The notes under the pieces are model-generated. The model had not been told where the DNA came from. It saw only the letters and a list, made by a program, of their open reading frames with translations, and did no database searches. The position numbers and the translations under genes were made by a program. Shown here piece after piece: positions 1-10,474 of a stretch of DNA of 23,333 bases. The DNA lies in assembly GCA_025677835.1 (NCBI GenBank), contig JAIXMR010000175.1, positions 1 to 23,333 of the forward strand, read 5' to 3'. This DNA is from Sporodiniella umbellata. Taxonomy: Eukaryota; Mucoromycota; Mucoromycetes; Mucorales; Rhizopodaceae. Position 1 is the stretch's first letter, and every line of letters starts with the position of its first letter.

Positions 1-948
1 TTATTCTTCCTAAGTCACAACGAAGATGAGACTAGTTTAGCTGATTCCGCATCAAAAGTAAATGAGCACGAAGCCAAGATTGCTGCTAAGCTATCTTTTT
101 ACTTGATCCAACAAGGCTATGAATGTAAAGACATCACCATTATAACTATGTACGCTGGGCAAAAGTCAATTCTTAAGAGATACTTAAGGGAAGAAAGGAA
201 AGCTCTGACTGAAGATATGGATAAAATTCAAATCTCTAGTGTTGACGGGTATCAAGGCGAAGAAAACAAAATCATCATACTATCATTGGTTCGCAGTAAT
301 ACAAGCGGCCAAATTGGTTTCTTAAAAGCTGCCAATCGTGTGTGTGTAGCACTTTCGAGGGCCAAACATGTAAGGAAAAAAGGTATGGAAAAAGGTTGAT
401 TTATTCTGACTGTATACTAGGGCATGTACATTCTAGGCAATGCAAACTTGCTATGTGACAAAAGCGAGCTGTGGAACGAAATCGTTGTCAATCTAGAAGA
501 AAGACCTGTCAAAATGATTGGCACAAGATTACCGCTAAAGTGTGCTAAACATGAAGTTATCACACAAATTCAATGGGCTGTTGATTTTGTAGAAGTAGAA
601 GAAGGCGGATGCTCAAAACCTTGTAAAGAACTACTTGAGTGTGGACACGAGGTAGGGTACAGCAATGCTTTGTGCCAGTTTCTAATTATCGTGTAGTGCG
701 ATCTCCGATGTCACCCCTATGATCACAGTGAGGTCCAATGTAAACAACCTTGCGGGAAAATATTAGAGTGCAGACATGTCTGCGTTCGTAGATGTTATGA
801 GCGGTGCGGCCCTTGTCCTTACCAAATATCTGTACGTTTGCCTTGTGGGCACTTGATGGAAAATGAATGTGACAAAATCAGAAGCATGGCTCGTGCCCCT
901 GCAGGACACCGCTGTCCTACATGTAATGCGCCTCTAAAACAACAGTAG
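1..948 (+). CDS. ZNFX1/NFX1-type superfamily 1 RNA helicase, C-terminal part (5' end outside window)
   Basis: The open frame enters at base 1. Exons are 1-369, 421-651 and 697-948; the 51-nt and 45-nt introns (GTAAGG and GTAGGG donors, TAG acceptors) each hold an in-frame stop, so both must be removed. The 283 visible residues start in the second RecA domain of a UPF1-like helicase: motif V (SSVDGYQGEE followed by ILSLVRSN) and motif VI (VALSRAK), then GMYILGNANLL, which is typical of the family. A cysteine/histidine-rich NF-X1-type zinc-finger tail follows (CSKPC, CGHECDLRCH, CKQPCG, CGHLMENEC, CPTC), ending near the stop. The family includes animal ZNFX1 and fission yeast Hrr1, linked to small-RNA or antiviral pathways; that role here is inferred from family only. 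An AATAAA lies about 42 nt after the stop. Confidence 0.9.
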
Positions 949-989
949 TTTGAGTACCAGAAATCAACTTGTCTAAAAAATATTTAGTC

Positions 990-995
990 AATAAA
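990..995 (+). terminator. Probable poly(A) signal of the helicase gene
   Basis: AATAAA sits 42 nt after the helicase stop codon and before the convergent glutathione reductase stop at 1182. The position suits a 3'-end signal. Fungal poly(A) signals are degenerate, so this is only suggestive. Confidence 0.35.
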
Positions 996-1181
996 AAAGT
1001 GATCCAGACAGTTTGAAAATGGACGATAGTAGAAATAGACGAGTAAAATCTGTTTTTTTTTTCAATGCTTTTAAAAATTTATAAAAATGCTTTGATCATT
1101 ACTGAAATAAGTGAGAGGCAATTTAAACACTGGCTAATAGGGAGAAATTTGCAATAATCTGCTAGCAAGTATATGTAAGAT

Positions 1182-2739
1182 CTAACGCATAGTAACAAGC
1201 TCTTCGGCAGCAGTAGGGTGGATGGCGACGCAAGCGTCAAAATTAGCTTTGGTAGCCCCCATACGGACAGCAACACCAAAGCCTTGTAGAATTTCATCGC
1301 TGCCTCTACCCAAGATATGAACACCTACTACCTTTTCTTCAGGTCCAGTAACAACCAATTTATATGCAGTAGGCTCTTTGTGTTCAAGCATAGAGAAATA
1401 CATGTTGACAAATTTTGAGGTATAGGTCTTTACGTTCTCATCTCCGAATCTTTCACGCGCCTGCTCTTCTGTTAAACCAACAGTGCCTGCAGTAGGGTGA
1501 GAGAAAACGGCAGTGGGAATATTCTCGTAGTCTAACTTAGACTCCCTAAATTGCTCCCCTCCAAAGAGCCGGTCAGATAGTCTACGTCCAGCAGCAATAG
1601 CAACTAAAGAAAACATTTATTATAAGTCTAGCTTTACTCTCAGTGTTTTAACAAACACCATTTCTTACCAGGGGTTAATTCTGCTTTGCCGCAAGCATCT
1701 CCCAAAGAATAAATACCATCTACAGTGGTGTTCTGATATTCGTCTGCTTTGATATGACCTTTATCTGTCAATTGAACACCGACCGCCTCCAAGTTCAATT
1801 TTTTGATATTGGGCAAACGTCCTACGGCCCATAGAACTGTATCAACCACAATTGAGTGAGAGACATTATTTATCTCATATTCCACACGGATGGCATCCCC
1901 CTCCCGTACAAGTGCTTTTACACTGGACTCAAAAGCAAAATCTACACCCACTGTTTGCATTTCTTTTAAAAGATTGTCACGAATAATGCTGTCAAAGCTA
2001 CGCAGGATTTGTTTTGTACGAGAAAAAACAGTGGTTTTAGTGCCCAGGGTATTGAAAATACCTGCCAATTCAATGCCAATGTAACCTGTACCGACAACGG
2101 CAACACGCTTGGGCTGCTGTTCAAGATCGAAAAAACCATCAGAGTCAATACCCAGTTCCGCTCCGGGAATATCAGGAATAATAGGATGCCCACCTTAAAA
2201 AAGAGTGAGTAGAATCCCATTAAAAAAATAAAGTTGCTATCTGTACCTGTGGCAATCATGATTTTTTTCGCTTGAACTTCAAAAGACTCGGATTCTGAAG
2301 TTTGAACGCGTACTGTATTCTTATCTACAAAGCTAGCAAACCCTTGAATATGTTCTACCTTATCATTTCCTAAATTCTTCTCATAGATGCCATTCAGACG
2401 CTTAATGTAAGCATCTCTTTTTTCCTTAAAAAACTTCCAGTCAAAATTAGCCTGATGCTCGCCAAAACCATATTGTTTGGCATCGCGGAGCGATTCGGCA
2501 ATGGAAGCTACAAAAATAAATAAAAAACTCTCTAAAGAAAAAGAAAAGTAATAGTTACCAGCATTCCACATAACTTTTTTGGGTACGCAGCCTACATTGA
2601 CACAAGTTCCTCCTAGGCGAGTTTGTGCTTCAATCAACGCTACTTTAGCACCATGAATGCCACTAGCACGGCGAGCTGAGGCGAGACCTCCAGATCCTCC
2701 ACCAATAACAAGGTAGTCGTAAACAGTTTTAGAAAGCAT
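1182..2739 (-). CDS. GLR1: Glutathione reductase (NADPH), four exons
   Basis: Reduces glutathione disulfide with NADPH; a FAD flavoenzyme of cytosol and mitochondria. Exons on the minus strand are 2739-2559, 2507-2247, 2193-1669 and 1603-1182. Introns are 51, 53 and 65 nt, and the sum of 1389 nt gives 462 aa, close to the usual length. Visible landmarks: FAD-binding GGGSGG (13-18); redox disulfide C46-VNVG-C51; NADPH fold GTGYIG (182-187) with R206 and R212 placed to bind the 2'-phosphate, which marks NADPH use; second FAD motif SLGDACG; and the C-terminal HPTAAEE with H451 and E456 as the catalytic dyad. The chosen ATG sits just before the Rossmann strand. An in-frame upstream ATG at 2841 would add 34 residues, possibly a second, organelle-targeted form. 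It is convergent with the helicase gene, whose stop is 233 bp away. Confidence 0.95.
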
Positions 2740-2841
2740 ATTAATTGTGTGGAAAGAAAGTTGACAATAAAAATCGTCTTTAAAAACAAAGCAATTTGTC
2801 ATCATTCTTGACCAATCATATATGTGCTTGGTGACGCTCAT

Positions 2842-3960
2842 TGAGTTAATATATAGCAATACCTGAAAGTATTGATACGATTGAACCTCGATCAACGTTT
2901 TCAAAAACAAAGTCTATAAATAGCTCTAAAGCTTGATGTATCGAATGAAAGATACAATGCACAAGAAATACAAACTTACAAAGAAAAACTCTGCCTCGAT
3001 TATTGGGACTCCTTACACACTACCTATACCTATTGTTATATCAAACATACTAGCCGTATAATTAAGATGAGAGATGCTCCAATACATACGGGTATAATTC
3101 CTCGCAGCAATTCAAATACTAGTTCAACTACTTTGTTATTGATTTCATTCTGAAATATTCTTTTTAAGATGACGTAAACACTACATAGTTTTAATGGTAG
3201 AGTTTGGTTCATCTCTAAGATGTTATATATATCAAGCACCCTTTATTGACATATTTACATTCATACGAAAACTGTTCGATATCAATTAGCGATAACACAA
3301 TCAAAGTGCCTTTCAGAATGAACTTCACAAAGTGTACAGATCTGTTTTCAAAATCAAACAGTGTACTTGTAATTGAGAAAGCGGACGACGAGATAATAGT
3401 TGTTAATGAAAGTGCATATTGCATTCAATTTAGGATTTATACAAGAGTGATGTATTAGTACTCAATAGGGACTTGAGGAAACATATTTTTAAAAACGCAA
3501 TGAGTGTTTGTTTTTTTACTGTACTCCGTGTACCTTCCCGCTCTTGAGTAGTATGCAAGTGTTTTTCAAGAGTCAAAACTCAGAGTGTTTTCATCAATTA
3601 TAAATTTTTGCCCAAAGACACTATTTTTGCAATATATGGCAACGTTGAGACTGTTGTTGTTATCAACTGTATTAACCAAACGATACTGTGGCTTAGATGC
3701 TACTCTCAGTATCCTATATTGATGCAAAAACTTTGATGTCTCGTCAAAGTCCGTTTTTGATTTTTGTCAGCTCAGTAATTTAATTTGTTTTGCTTTTCGA
3801 TAAAATGGCAGATACTTTTGGATATACAAAAAGTAAAAGAACATATATATATATATATATATTTGAAGGACTATAGCATATTAAGTAAAGATAAAACGTT
3901 TCGAACGAAGTACTTTATATATTCGCCCAATAAAAAAAAAGGTATAAAGGATATCTAGCA
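2842..3960. other. Intergenic, AT-rich; no convincing gene
   Basis: About 1.1 kb between the glutathione reductase 5' end and the SET gene stop. It holds a stop-bounded plus-strand frame near 3220-3458 and overlapping minus-strand frames at 3036-3424. None has recognisable motifs, and the two strands are equally open, so I call no gene. The 3500-3960 part is A/T-rich and carries an AT dinucleotide repeat. The upstream region presumably includes the glutathione reductase promoter. Confidence 0.5.
3843..3862. repeat. AT dinucleotide microsatellite
   Basis: Ten consecutive AT units, about 100 bp past the 3' end of the SET gene. Simple-sequence repeat in AT-rich spacer. Confidence 0.9.
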
Positions 3961-5889
3961 TTATGACATCTGGGACTTTACTTTTTTGCCAATCGTTCCT
4001 CTACAGCTATTGCTTCCACAATGACATGCCTGTGCGTTCTCCACATTAAAAGTAGAAAAGTTATAATCATAAGACAACTCTGAATGAGCCAAGATATCTT
4101 TAGAAGCAAAGACACAAAAATGTGCTTCTCCTCGATAAGACCTTCAATCGAACCAAACATATTAGTGGCAGTGGTATTACTATCAACGCTTCTTTTTTTT
4201 TTACCACTTTTCAATATGACAGTTAGGGACGCAGCTATGGTTGATAAACCTTGCTTCTGTTCCTTTTGTGCAAGCATCAATAACTTCGCCTTTTGAGTAC
4301 TCCAGAAAATAGAAATTGCTTTCATTCACATAGTCTGTACACATTCTTTCTTCACATAACTTTTGAGAGATGATTTCTCCGCGATATTCAATGATAAAGG
4401 ATCCTTTTTGGATTGCTTGTTGTGTACGAAGACCCCAACCACGACCTTGAGTTTTGAATACTTCCAGTCGGTAATCACAGGCTTTTTTTTGAATTCTTTG
4501 GTTTGAACATTTTGCTCCACAAGGACAGTATTTAGCGTCACATTCATAAAAGAGTAGCCTACCGTAATGTCAATTTACGATTTAAATTATCTTTTTCTCT
4601 TTTACCTATTAATACAATCCTCGCCACACCCAAGCTCTTGTTCACCCTGAGGAGGTATACAATGACATATATTACGTTCATCTGCGATAAGCTTAGGCTT
4701 TCTCTCGATAAACAAATTGGCTCGAATTTTAGTAAATACAGGTTTTTTGTCCTTCAAACACTTGATTAAGTCTAGCTCCTTTTCTTGCCAAATAAAAGGA
4801 GGTAATTCAAACTCTTTATCCAGCAACGCTTGACCTTGATGAATTGGTAAGGGAAATTCAAATTGGTTTTTTGAAGGATTTTTTGGTGTTCTAGTTTCAT
4901 CCGAATAAAGACCGTGGACGAGAAACTCTTTACGGTGAAAGAGTAGTGGGGATGGTTTCGTTGGAAGTTTTGGTGTAACGATTTTGTCTGTTTTTTTTTC
5001 TTTACACCACCTCAGTCCACATGCATTACAAAGACTGAGAAAAAAAATACACATCTAGAGATTAGATCTGTTTCCATTTCGCTTAATTCAAAAACTTACG
5101 TTCTAGGTCCCTCTGGCCCTTTGCGCCAATGTGGACTGACTGCTACAAGACAGGATCGACAAGGGCCATCTACACGCAAAGGCTTAGTACTGAAAAGCTG
5201 ACTTTTTATAAGGAAGTAAACAAATCCAAAAACAAGCGAATACAACACTTTCACATACCTTTTGGCTTTTCTGTATTCTTCTCTTTGGTCACACTTTTAT
5301 TGAGAGTAAAATGGGCCTGGTCTTCTTTATTTTCATCGTTTGTCGTCGAATTCAAAGATGGTGCGATCTCTACGTCTTCAATCAGACTCTCAGAAGATGT
5401 ATTTTTGTCGACCGCAACTGTTTGATCGTCCAAATGACTAGTATTTTGAAAGCATGCAGGCTGTCTCTGCTCTTTTGGCGATTCATTTGCATTTTTTGAA
5501 GATCTATTACTTTGATCACTTGTTAATACTTGAAGGCGATCTAATACTTGTAAAGACTTTTGGGCGTTTGAGCAAGTAGTGCTTATTTTTTTTTACAAAC
5601 AGAACAAAAAAAAAATAATCGAGACAAGAAAAAAGAATGCAAACACAAATGAATACAAACAAATAAACTTGACAAGCTTCAATTAGAAAAGATATACTTA
5701 CGATTGTAATAAGTCGTCCTGAGTAGGACTTTGCTTTCTTTTCTTTGGTATTTTTAACGCGTCCTCATCCTCATCATCTTCTTCTGTAGTAGGGGGGGAT
5801 AAAGACTCGGTAGTGGGTATGGGTGATAAAGATTTATAATCTAGTAGTGGGACTAACGTATGTGTTTCATGATCCAGAATATGCACCAT
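3961..5889 (-). CDS. GATA zinc finger plus AWS-SET-postSET histone lysine methyltransferase (ASH1/SET2-like), six exons
   Basis: Exons on the minus strand: 5889-5702, 5581-5259, 5169-5100, 5034-4606, 4558-4205 and 4141-3961; 1545 nt, 514 aa, all phases consistent. The N-terminus is acidic and low-complexity with a basic PKKRKQ nuclear signal near residue 50. A GATA-type finger follows (C174-x2-C177-x18-C196-x2-C199, ending CNACGLRW). AWS cysteines run from about 317 to 354 (CHC, GCGEDC, CPCGAKC). The SET domain spans about 366-483: GRGWG 375-379, YRGE 395-398, RFINHSC 440-446, YDYNF 479-483. The postSET is CHCGSNSC at 494-501. AWS-SET proteins methylate histone H3, usually lysine 36; substrate here is inferred. 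Intron 2 has a TACTAAG branch box 15 nt before its acceptor. Much of the SET region lies in frames without an early ATG, so it is easily missed. Confidence 0.9.
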
Positions 5890-6521
5890 ATTGATATATC
5901 TTTCTTTCTGGGACAACAATACAAGGCTATATCTATTCAATTTCTATTTATACATATAACTGTAATCCTTTTGTATTTTGAAAGACAATAATATAGCAAT
6001 AAACAAAAAACGAAAAGAAATGCAGAGCAACACTAAAAAAATTGTGTGAAAGGGGTATAAAAAGCATTTAGATTTCCGATGTATTCAAAAAAAAAAAAAA
6101 AAAAGTTTTTCTTTTTAAAGATTTTTCAACATGGAGAGTGCAAAGCAGAGCAAACATATGTCTTTGCCAAGGGAAACAAATTAAATGAACAGAAATACAT
6201 AGTGCGTATAAGCTCTGGATTTTTTGCCTCTTTTTTTCTATTTTCTTTCTTTCTGTGAAGAGGCTTTTGGTTAAACAAATCAAATCCCAGAGACCTTTTA
6301 TCTTTATTATACACTTTACAAATGAAAATCCATTGTATACTAAAAATTCCTGTGCAGTACAATTTTCAAATCACTAAAAAGGGCGCACTGTCATGGCTGT
6401 TGATGGCTCCTGTTATCTAACAAAGCTTAGATCGTATCGTGAAAAATATGACCGTGTTAAAACTTTATTTTAAAAATATATACAGATATCTTAAAAAGGA
6501 TGAAAGGGTATATGTTGATGC
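5890..6521. other. Intergenic, AT-rich
   Basis: Holds the SET gene upstream region and the 3' side of the small gene at 6522. A 17-nt A run occurs near 6087. A 26-codon plus-strand frame starts with ATG near 6393, and minus-strand frames fill 6068-6362. None has a recognisable motif and I call no gene. Position suggests promoter sequence upstream of 5889. Confidence 0.45.
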
Positions 6522-6794
6522 TTAGAATATTGCTTTCAGTTTAGAAAATAGACCATAACTTGGCGGATTAGCATAAGGTGGCTTTTGCCAGGGTTTAGTT
6601 GTTTTCCTTGATATAGCTGGGTAATCTTTTTCATCGTCATGTAACACCAATGGATCAAAGATGTACTCGAATGTATCTTCCAGAATATCGCGTTCAAAGT
6701 AAACAACTCTAGGTGGCTCAGAGCTTATTTTTACCATTTTCTTTTCTGTTACTGCTGTCTTTCTCCAAAAAAGTGAAATTTTAGAGTGCTTCAT
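6522..6794 (-). CDS. Hypothetical small protein, 90 aa
   Basis: I do not recognise this protein. It is one intact frame from ATG at 6794 to a stop at 6522. The N-terminal third is basic (MKHSKISLFWRKTAV, then EKKMVK). The middle is acidic and aromatic (VVYFERDILEDTFEYIFDP, then HDDEKDYP). The C-terminus is proline- and tryptophan-rich (KPWQKPPYANPPSYGLF). There is no signal peptide or membrane segment. The composition differs from the T/A-rich noise frames around it, which favours a real gene. It sits in tandem with CHS7, with its ATG about 150 bp downstream of the CHS7 stop. It could be a lineage-restricted mitochondrial or nuclear accessory protein, but nothing in the sequence decides this. 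Confidence 0.6.
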   Translation of the reverse strand: MKHSKISLFWRKTAVTEKKMVKISSEPPRVVYFERDILEDTFEYIFDPLVLHDDEKDYPAISRKTTKPWQKPPYANPPSYGLFSKLKAIF

Positions 6795-6942
6795 CTGCTG
6801 GTTTTACTGCTGGTTAAGATACAAAACAGAATAGTAAAAAATAAAAAATGTATAAAAGAAAGAGAAATAAAGTATGTAAGTGGGTTTTATTTGTTTAATA
6901 TGTGTTTTTTTTTTTGTGGTCTGATCGCTTTCTTTCATGAAT

Positions 6943-8081
6943 TTAGTTTTTGTCCTTCTCGTTTACCAATAAAGTTTCCAGCTCCCAAGTTCTTTGTTTA
7001 GAATCAATAGAGAATTCCAAATCTTCTTTAGTAATCGAGTCCCAGTATTTGTAGATCATCATTACAGCCAACAAATTGAACATGGCTCCAAAGAATAAAC
7101 CGTCAAAGTAATGCTTGACCTGCTCACACAAAGAGACAGAAAATACATACATGGTCACAAAACCGCTCACAAAAAACAAGACACCAAAGGCAATGTCACC
7201 TAAAGGCCATCGGTCTTCAAGCGTATAAACCACAAGCACAATTTGTGATACAGTATATGCAAAAATCATTATACCGTTCAAGACGTAGTAAAGAGTCCAT
7301 ACCATAGAGGCCGTAGCGGTACTGAAAGGCGGTATATTCAAAAACGTTAAAATTGAAAAAGTCCAGGCAATCAAAAAAACGGCCAGGGAAGATATTCGCA
7401 TGATCTATGTTTTTTTTTTTAAAAAAAAAAGCGTATATGATAACATACATAAGATTTAGCCCTGGGAAAATATAGTCAGGAGATTTTTTTAAAAAAATCA
7501 TTTGTTACCCATAAACTGATCTTTGTCCCGTCTTCAATAAATTGAAACCCAATTAAACCATTCAATAACAAGCACCAACAAGAAGCCGACATCAATCCTA
7601 CATGAGCTGCAGTAAAATACTTTTTGCAAGCAGAAGTATGAATATAAACAGAAATTTAATATCTAACAGTAGCTATAAAACTAGAAGTCCTACTGGGTAT
7701 AAAATGGAGGCTGTCGGAATGATGTTAGAAAGCAAGAGCATCTCCAAGAATACGGTCACCAAATACAACTGTAAAAACATAGCTATTTCCTTTCTACCCA
7801 CAGCTGTATATTTTGTTTTTACATGGTAGACCATAACGCTTGTCATACATAGCGCAAAAATGTTCATGATTAGTGTGGCTAGAGGAAGATGTTAAACTTT
7901 TTACTTTGCTGAGTGATCTATAGTTACCAGGCTGAAAGATAATCAGACCCCCTATTTCTACATTTCTAGAATAGCACATGGCTTCAATCCCGTTAAACTT
8001 GCCCATTAGTGGACACAAGGTCAAAGCCACCGTTTGACATATGCCATCAAATCTGAACGACTGGAATTTAAACAAAACCAT
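6943..8081 (-). CDS. CHS7: Chitin synthase export chaperone Chs7, four exons
   Basis: Endoplasmic-reticulum membrane chaperone needed for exit of class IV chitin synthase (yeast Chs3) to the cell surface. Exons: 8081-7928, 7878-7694, 7619-7509 and 7404-6943 (154, 185, 111 and 462 nt), giving 303 aa against 316 in yeast. Family features in order: cytosolic-type start with TLCPLMG and IEAMCYSRNVE; first membrane segment; HVKTKYTAVGRKE loop; YFTAAHVGLMSA and SCWCLLLNGLIGFQ; FIEDGTKISLW; then four more hydrophobic segments; SLCEQVKHYFDGLFF; and the diagnostic C-terminal KYWDSITKEDLEF. Introns are 49, 74 and 104 nt. The exon 3 acceptor was chosen as the AAAAAG before TAT because it keeps phase 0 and restores the conserved PYF. 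It is divergent from the UspA gene. Confidence 0.93.
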
Positions 8082-8374
8082 TTATTGTAGAAAAAGAAAA
8101 AGAGAAAGGCAAAAAACAAAGGAGGTAAAGCTCAAATGGATTGTTATTTAGGAATGCTTGTTCCCTTTTTTTTTTTTTTATTTAAAAAGGAACTAAAACT
8201 GAAAACGTAGTTTGCTCGCAAACACCCTCTTTATTTCTACTGACCTATCAGCTCATCTCATCATCAGCTCACTTTTCTCTGTCATACACACCGATTTTAA
8301 AAGTTGTATAAAATGAAACATTTCATAAACTCTTTGTAGCCCGCATATTTAATTTTTATCTAAATACATATACA
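8082..8374. promoter_or_regulatory. Shared divergent promoter region of CHS7 and the UspA gene
   Basis: Only 293 bp separates the two ATGs, which point away from each other, so regulatory sequence must be shared or adjacent. On the UspA side there is a TATA-like TATAAAA at 8307-8313, about 60 bp before the ATG, preceded by a pyrimidine-rich stretch (8250-8285). On the CHS7 side there are A-rich and T-rich tracts. No specific factor site is claimed. Confidence 0.5.
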
Positions 8375-8851
8375 ATGACTGTCTCTATCACTGAAAAGCG
8401 CCGAGTTGCTCTTGCTTACGATGGGACTGAAGACGCACGAAAGCTCTTTGATTGGACTATCAAAAACATTGTCCGTGCCGAAAGCGACCATCTCATTTTA
8501 CTTTCTGCTGTTCAACGAAGCTCTACTCAAAACAGACATCATGCTAAATCTGAAATTGTTTTGAACCCTACCGAAGAAATTCCCAAAGAGATTGAACCTA
8601 CTGCTAGGGAACGTTTGACAGAAATGTCCAACCAACTCAATAAGTCACACATTTCAAGCGAGGAGCACATCCTCTGGGGCGACGCCAAAGCACTTTTACC
8701 TCGATACACCCAATCCCACCATGTTGATTTACTAATTATGGGCTCTCGTGGTTTAGGAGCAATGAAAAGTGTTTTCTTAGGATCAGTCTCAGACGTCTGT
8801 TTAAAAGAATGCCCTTGTCCTGTGTTAGTTGTACGCAATACTACTATTTAA
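8375..8851 (+). CDS. Universal stress protein (UspA family)
   Basis: Intronless, 158 aa, a complete single-domain UspA fold. The N-terminal strand RVALAYDGTEDARK and the following helix match the family start. The nucleotide-binding signature near residues 122-136 is intact: G-x2-G-x9-G-S (GSRGLGAMKSVFLGS). The C-terminal strand CPCPVLVVRN is typical. The signature predicts the ATP-binding class. Fungal members are mostly uncharacterised, with expected roles in stress or growth-arrest physiology. An AATAAA lies 36 nt after the stop. The gene is convergent with MRS2 (112 bp between stops) and divergent from CHS7. Confidence 0.93.
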   Translation: MTVSITEKRRVALAYDGTEDARKLFDWTIKNIVRAESDHLILLSAVQRSSTQNRHHAKSEIVLNPTEEIPKEIEPTARERLTEMSNQLNKSHISSEEHILWGDAKALLPRYTQSHHVDLLIMGSRGLGAMKSVFLGSVSDVCLKECPCPVLVVRNTTI

Positions 8852-8887
8852 AGTTGTTTATATTTTTTTCCTGCTCTTTTAGTCTCT

Positions 8888-8893
8888 AATAAA
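8888..8893 (+). terminator. Probable poly(A) signal of the UspA gene
   Basis: AATAAA, 36 nt after the UspA stop, within a T-rich stretch and between convergent genes. Confidence 0.4.
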
Positions 8894-8963
8894 TCTATAT
8901 TTTTTCTCATGTACGATAAAAAAAAAAGTTGCTTCTCACTTTTCTTTTCAACAGTAAGTATCC

Positions 8964-10302
8964 TTAATAAGGTTTGATTCTTGCCAAAGTACGAAGTTTT
9001 CTCAAAGCAACTCCAAAGACACCAAGACCTGACAGAATAGCCGCTCCTGTAACAAAACCAAATGCATAGGGATCATCTTCAAAATAATTGCGTAGGTTCA
9101 TACCCAACAGAGCACCGTAGCCACCGACAATGGTAACCGAAAGTGTGATAATAGTCAATCTAATATCATACCACATCAATGAATTACGCGAGACATCAAG
9201 GATCAACTGGACAATATCTTCAGTGGATCGCATATGTTGCCTCAGGGTTGAAGCTTTTGCAGCGATTTCCTCTGTTTGTTTGTAATATGCCTCCAATAAC
9301 AACTCAGCTTCCTCATGATCTTGGCACGCTCTAGGCTTCCCACTCTCTTTGTCGGTTAAATACATGGCAGCAAGATCCTCATCTAATTTCAGTAGATAAG
9401 ACAATATCCTTTTGTAAAGTAGGGCTTACCATTGTCCAGTACCTCTTCTAACGCATCCCTAATAGATAACGCATATTGCTCAAAATGAGCTAATTTCTTA
9501 GAATACTTCAACAAGTCCCTTAGTTTATCGCCGTTCATAGATTCCTCAATATCTGCCAGCTCTTCTAAATCTGCAAGCAATCTGTTCACAGGTCCCTCTA
9601 ATATATCCAGTTCGGATTGTAATGATGAAGTCACTGATATCAAAATGGCTTCCAGAGCTCTAAGTTATGAATATATACTCTTTCAGTATAAAACTGGCCA
9701 ATTTTTTAGAGAAAAAAAAAACAAACCTGAATTCAAACGGCAGACTATCTTTCGAAGACTTAAGTCGCTCCTCTAAGTCGTATATAAATAAACTTTGATT
9801 ATAACTATCTGTCGATCCAAATGTATCAAACAAAACCACCATCTCGCTCTTAAGTAAAGCCTTAAGGTGAGCCATATTGACCAGAATCGCTTGTGGACGA
9901 ACAAGAATGGTTGGTTTCTGATATATTGAATAGGTATCAATTGTACGTAGATCGCGAGGCAATAAAGAATGAAGTTGGCAAAAATCAGATTTCAGGAACT
10001 CGCCAGCCGTCACTTTTACACTGCCATCTCTATCAAATTCTGTGCCTTTTTTGTTTGACGTTTTTTTTTTTTAGTCATTAAAACTCTTTATATACACTTT
10101 TAGAATTAAGGATTCTTTTTTAGTTTTTACAGCGTAGTTTCATTTCATTCACCTTGGTCGGTAAAGGAATGACTCTTTTATTAACATTGCTATGAATGGT
10201 CATAGTTCTTGCCTCTGAACTAGACAGCTTCGAGCAGTGAAAGTATCTTTTGAGAGCTGGCAACTTTCTTGATGTTGGAAAATGTTTTAGCAATAACGAC
10301 AT
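8964..10302 (-). CDS. MRS2: Mitochondrial inner-membrane magnesium channel, MRS2/LPE10 family, four exons
   Basis: CorA-superfamily channel carrying magnesium into the mitochondrial matrix. Exons: 10302-10131, 10045-9727, 9659-9430 and 9382-8964 (172, 319, 230, 419 nt), giving 379 aa; introns 85, 67 and 47 nt. The N-terminus (MSLLLKHFPTSRK, then LKRYFHC) is basic and Ser/Leu-rich, as in a matrix presequence. Next come the family blocks LRCTEFD, LLPRDLRTID, LPFEFRALEAIL and long helices. The hallmark GMN motif is at 334-336 at the end of TM1 (314-333), followed by an acidic loop (YFEDDPYAF) and TM2 (about 347-367) with a basic C-terminus. I did not separate Mrs2 from Lpe10. The first true ATG at 10302 was preferred, since the frame upstream starts only with TTG. 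Confidence 0.93.
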
Positions 10303-10474
10303 GCTGTGTAGAAAAAAAACAAGAAACAAATTTTTTGAACAAAAATAATTTAAAACCCAAAATTCATGCTTGTTTTTTTTTAGAGGAAAGTGTTGACGAT
10401 AAGAACATACATAACTGAATTTGTACTCACTCTAAGCAATGAGAGCTTAATCGAATCCAAATTTCATTCTTTGT

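Noticed and set aside
1890..2212. Plus-strand frames over glutathione reductase
   Set aside because: Antisense shadows of a well-supported exon, with no motif or signal of their own.
3036..3458. Possible small genes in both directions
   Set aside because: Open frames on both strands overlap, no motif is seen, and the expected splice options do not make a coherent protein.
3978..4547. Minus-strand ATG frames taken as two separate small proteins
   Set aside because: They are in the wrong frame. Shifting the frame over the same bases gives a clear AWS-SET-postSET sequence with valid splice sites.
5129..5499. Plus-strand frames over the SET gene N-terminus
   Set aside because: Overlap exons and introns of the SET gene on the opposite strand; hydrophobic content comes from complementing acidic/polar codons and A/T-rich introns.
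6068..6362. Two overlapping minus-strand frames
   Set aside because: Translations are dominated by F, K and homopolymer-derived runs; no start context or motif.
8539..8838. Minus-strand 99-codon frame in the UspA gene
   Set aside because: Antisense shadow of an intact UspA coding region with a complete nucleotide-binding motif.
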